Shown here in pieces: positions 4,816 through 6,682 of a stretch of 6,682 nucleotides of DNA (its first letter is position 1; the number at the start of each line of letters is the position of its first letter). Where the stretch lies: positions 1 to 6,682 of the forward strand of contig MGIN01000020.1 in assembly GCA_001793775.1 (NCBI GenBank), read 5' to 3'. The notes under the pieces are model-generated. The model saw only the letters and a list, made by a program, of their open reading frames with translations. It was not told the DNA's origin and did not search any database. The DNA comes from Candidatus Wolfebacteria bacterium GWA1_42_9 (lineage in GTDB: Bacteria > Patescibacteriota > Minisyncoccia > UBA6257 > JAGOQP01). Made by a program: the position numbers and the translations under genes.

Positions 4816-5526
4816 TTACGCCTTAGCTGCTACCAGAACAATTACTTTTCTGGCGCCGTTTTCTTTTAGAACTCTAACCGCTTCGCTGACAGTGGCACCG
4901 GAAGTATAGACGTCGTCAACCAGAAGAAAATTTTTTCCCTTGATTGTTTCTGAGTCGGCGGGGACAAAACAACCAAAGACATTTTTTTGCCGGTCCTGGG
5001 AATTTTTATTTTTTGCCTGAACCCGGGTGTCTCTGATTCTTTTTAAAGCTTTTACCAGCGGCAGGGAAAAATAATTAGCAACGCCTTGGGCTAAAATCTG
5101 AGATTGATTAAACCCTCTTTTTCTTTCTTTGAACGGATAAAGAGGAATATAAGTTATCTGGAAGGAGCCAATCTCGAAGTTTATTCTTTTTAAATAAACG
5201 ATCAGAAGAGCGGTTAAAAAACTAGAAACTCCGGCCAGTTTTTTGTATTTAAAATAATGAATAAGAGCCGGCAGAGGAGGAAAATAAGCGCCGGCGGGAG
5301 CCAAAAGGCATTGAGTTTGAGGATGGCAGGAGAAAGACGGGTCAGTAATCCTTCCTCCGCACTTGGGGCAATAGAAAGAAGAATTGATTTCCAGCAAGTC
5401 AAAACAAAGCGGGCAGAGAAAATCTTTTTGGGATTGAATGGGAGTAGAACAATTTAGACAAATAGGAGGAAAGAGGGCATCTAAAACAAAATTCTTTGCT
5501 TTTGTCAAAAAATTGCGCCAAGACAT
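4816..5526 (-). CDS. comF: ComF family phosphoribosyltransferase-like protein
   Basis: A 236-residue protein, the usual ComF length. The N-terminal double zinc-finger region has CxxC pairs at 23/26, 38/41 and 53/56 plus Cys67 and Cys73. FKYKKL (92-97) is the typical ComF segment before the transferase domain. IPLYPFKERKRGFNQSQILA (127-146) is the conserved 'R-GFNQ' block. LLVDDVYTSGATV (201-213) is the PRPP-binding loop of type I phosphoribosyltransferases, with the two acidic residues and TSG. In Bacillus and Haemophilus, ComF/ComFC homologues are needed for natural transformation, in moving incoming DNA inward; the reaction in vivo is unsettled. I chose the ATG at 5526 because MSWRNFLTKAKNFVLDALFPPICLNC is the normal family start. 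The in-frame ATG at 5583 would add 19 residues that lie across the probable promoter. It is divergent from pilM and convergent with the propeller gene. Confidence 0.9.
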   Translation of the reverse strand: MSWRNFLTKAKNFVLDALFPPICLNCSTPIQSQKDFLCPLCFDLLEINSSFYCPKCGGRITDPSFSCHPQTQCLLAPAGAYFPPLPALIHYFKYKKLAGVSSFLTALLIVYLKRINFEIGSFQITYIPLYPFKERKRGFNQSQILAQGVANYFSLPLVKALKRIRDTRVQAKNKNSQDRQKNVFGCFVPADSETIKGKNFLLVDDVYTSGATVSEAVRVLKENGARKVIVLVAAKA

Positions 5527-5547
5527 TTTTTTGATGGCTAGAAAATG

Positions 5548-5576
5548 ATATAATAACACTACAGTAATAATTTCAA
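5548..5576 (-). promoter_or_regulatory. Probable comF promoter
   Basis: On the minus strand TTGAAA (plus 5571-5576) is followed after 17 bp by TTATAT (5548-5553); alternatively TATTAT (5550-5555) lies at 15 bp. Transcription would start near 5541, giving a leader of about 14 bases to the ATG at 5526. The longer 255-residue reading, starting at 5583, would begin upstream of this promoter, which supports the shorter start. Confidence 0.45.
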
Positions 5577-5591
5577 ATGACAAAATCCCAA

Positions 5592-5700
5592 TGTCAAATC
5601 AATGACCGAATGACCGAAATCTAAAACATCTAAGATTTGGATTTTGGATTTCCTGCCTGCCCTGCCTACCGGCAGGCAGGCGGCAGGCAGGGATTTGACA
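5592..5700. mobile_element. MITE-like palindromic element between comF and pilM
   Basis: TGTCAAATC (5592-5600) and GATTTGACA (5692-5700) form perfect 9-bp terminal inverted repeats around a 109-bp unit with no coding capacity. Inside are a tandem octamer AATGACCG (twice, 5601-5616), AAATCT/AGATTT arms (5617-5622, 5633-5638), and a strongly palindromic GC core: CCTGCCTGCC (5652-5661) with GGCAGGCAGG (5682-5691), enclosing a second CCTGCC/GGCAGG pair (5661-5666, 5671-5676). No target-site duplication is evident at the ends, so mobility is inferred from shape only. A REP-like hairpin or bidirectional regulatory site is the alternative. Confidence 0.5.
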
Positions 5701-5724
5701 CTAAGATTTTTAATTTATCTAGTT

Positions 5725-6682
5725 ATGTTTAACTTTCTTTCCAGATTTTTGGGAAAACCGAACGCCTATCTCGGGGTTGATATTGGAACTACCTCCATCA
5801 AGGTGGTGGAGTTAAGCGGCAGCAAAAACAATGCCACGCTTTCCAACTATGCTCTTTTGGAAAGCTTCGGGCATTTTGAAAGAGCCAATAACGTTATTCA
5901 AGCCAATGCCGTCAAGATTTCGGAAAAGGAAACGACTGCTCTTCTTAAAATTCTCTTGAAAAAAATGAAATTTAAAACCCAGCTGGCGGTAGCTTCTATT
6001 CCCTCTTTTGCCTCCTTCGTCACTTTAATAGAATTGCCGTCGATGTCGGTTGAGGAAACAAATAAAACCATGGCTTTTCAAATTCGCCAGAATATTCCTC
6101 TGCCTCTAACCGAAATTGCCGTTGATTGGATTCGAGTGGGTCAGCGGCAGGACGAAAACGGATTTGAAAAGCAGCAGATTCTTTTGGTTGCCATACCCAA
6201 CGAAACGATTGCCCGCTACAAATCCGTTTTTAAAAACGCCGGACTTTCTTTGAGAGCTTTGGAAATAGAAAATCTGGCCTACGCTCGCTCAACTGTCGGC
6301 GGCGATCCAACACCAACACTAGTAGCCGACATCGGCGCCCGCTCGACCAGTGTCAGTATCATTGAGGAGGGATTTCTGAAGTCCAGCGTCCAGTTTGATT
6401 ATGCCGGCGATTCTCTCACTCAAGCAATTGTCAAAGGATTAGGGATCGGTTATCGGCGCGCGGAAGAACTGAAAAAACAAAGAGGGATTATGGGGGGCGT
6501 GGGCGAATACGAGTTATCCACATTGGAAATTCCCTTTGTGGATGTTATAATAGACGGAGTTGTTAAAGCCAAGACAGGTTTTGAGAGCAGCTTCAGCTCT
6601 TCTATTCAGAGAATTCTATTGGTTGGCGGGGGAGCCCAGCTTTTGGGGCTGGATAAATATTTTGAAAATAAAGTGGGTATTC
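5725..6682 (+). CDS. pilM: Type IV pilus assembly protein PilM, 3'-truncated
   Basis: The frame is open from the ATG at 5725 to the window edge and gives 319 residues; the C-terminus (a few tens of residues by family length) is missing. It is an actin-fold (SHS2/FtsA-like) ATPase. Phosphate-1 is YLGVDIGTTSIKVVEL (15-30), the second phosphate site is LVADIGARSTSVSII (199-213), and the adenosine region is ILLVGGGAQLLGLDKYF (297-313). The short N-terminal MFNFLSRFLGKPNAYLG is typical; in well-studied systems the PilM N-terminus region lies at the inner membrane and PilM binds the cytoplasmic tail of PilN, forming the PilMNOP alignment complex of type IV pili. PilN and PilO genes would be expected just beyond the right edge. 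No Shine-Dalgarno is visible before the ATG. The palindromic element ending at 5700 lies 24 bases upstream, so pilM expression may depend on it. Confidence 0.93.
   Translation, partial: MFNFLSRFLGKPNAYLGVDIGTTSIKVVELSGSKNNATLSNYALLESFGHFERANNVIQANAVKISEKETTALLKILLKKMKFKTQLAVASIPSFASFVTLIELPSMSVEETNKTMAFQIRQNIPLPLTEIAVDWIRVGQRQDENGFEKQQILLVAIPNETIARYKSVFKNAGLSLRALEIENLAYARSTVGGDPTPTLVADIGARSTSVSIIEEGFLKSSVQFDYAGDSLTQAIVKGLGIGYRRAEELKKQRGIMGGVGEYELSTLEIPFVDVIIDGVVKAKTGFESSFSSSIQRILLVGGGAQLLGLDKYFENKVGI

Noticed and set aside
4493..4909. 138-codon plus-strand frame starting at GTG 4493
   Set aside because: It reads straight through the hairpin repeats and then antisense into the 3' end of comF; the start overlaps the propeller stop codon and there is no ribosome-binding site or recognisable domain.
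5527..5583. 19-residue N-terminal extension of comF from the ATG at 5583
   Set aside because: It lies over the probable promoter and precedes the usual ComF N-terminus; the MSW... start at 5526 fits the family better.
5695..5723. TTGACA at 5695-5700 as the pilM promoter
   Set aside because: The matching -10 at 17 bp (TCTAGT) would start transcription after the pilM ATG at 5725, and no later start codon keeps the N-terminal actin-fold motif.

Overview
The window looks like a chromosomal segment of an uncultivated Candidate Phyla Radiation (Patescibacteria) bacterium, probably Parcubacteria- or Microgenomates-like. This is inferred from the mix of small core genes (pilM, comF, an orphan cupin), a secreted repeat protein with a pilin-like N-terminal anchor, gaps filled with GC-rich palindromes, and weak or absent Shine-Dalgarno sequences. 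TAA, TAG and TGA all end genes here, so there is no sign of the UGA-Gly code of Gracilibacteria/Absconditabacteria. No 16S rRNA or other phylogenetic marker is present, so placement is tentative.

Layout, left to right. (1) Positions 2-640: 3' end of an Ala-rich helical protein of unknown function. (2) 641-955: non-coding gap with two strong hairpins and a short direct repeat, ending in a promoter-like TATAAT box. (3) 956-1327: small cupin. (4) 1410-1862: small protein resembling the host-attachment / bacterial eRF1-like (baeRF) family. (5) 2022-2108: tRNA-Ser(UGA) with a long variable arm and no encoded CCA, followed by a palindrome-rich spacer. (6) 2390-4496: a two-gene unit made of a 69-residue XRE-type regulator and, 4 bp later, a 630-residue membrane-anchored protein with seven QTSDGGY repeats, very probably a seven-bladed beta-propeller displayed outside the cell. 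The unit is preceded by an AT-rich promoter lying inside an inverted repeat that looks like an operator. (7) 4497-4815: five consecutive hairpins between convergent genes. (8) 4816-5526, minus strand: comF-like phosphoribosyltransferase. (9) 5592-5700: palindromic, MITE-like element between divergent genes. (10) 5725-6682: pilM, running off the right edge.

ComF and PilM both belong to DNA-uptake / type IV pilus systems and lie divergently around the 5592-5700 element. The propeller protein carries a class-III-signal-like N-terminus and may share the cell-surface environment, but nothing in the sequence links it functionally to the pilus. The most distinctive features are the regulator-operator-propeller unit and the dispersed hairpin repeats. 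One of these repeats recurs as exact 23-nt and 14-nt blocks in opposite orientation at 2156-2208 and 4522-4600.
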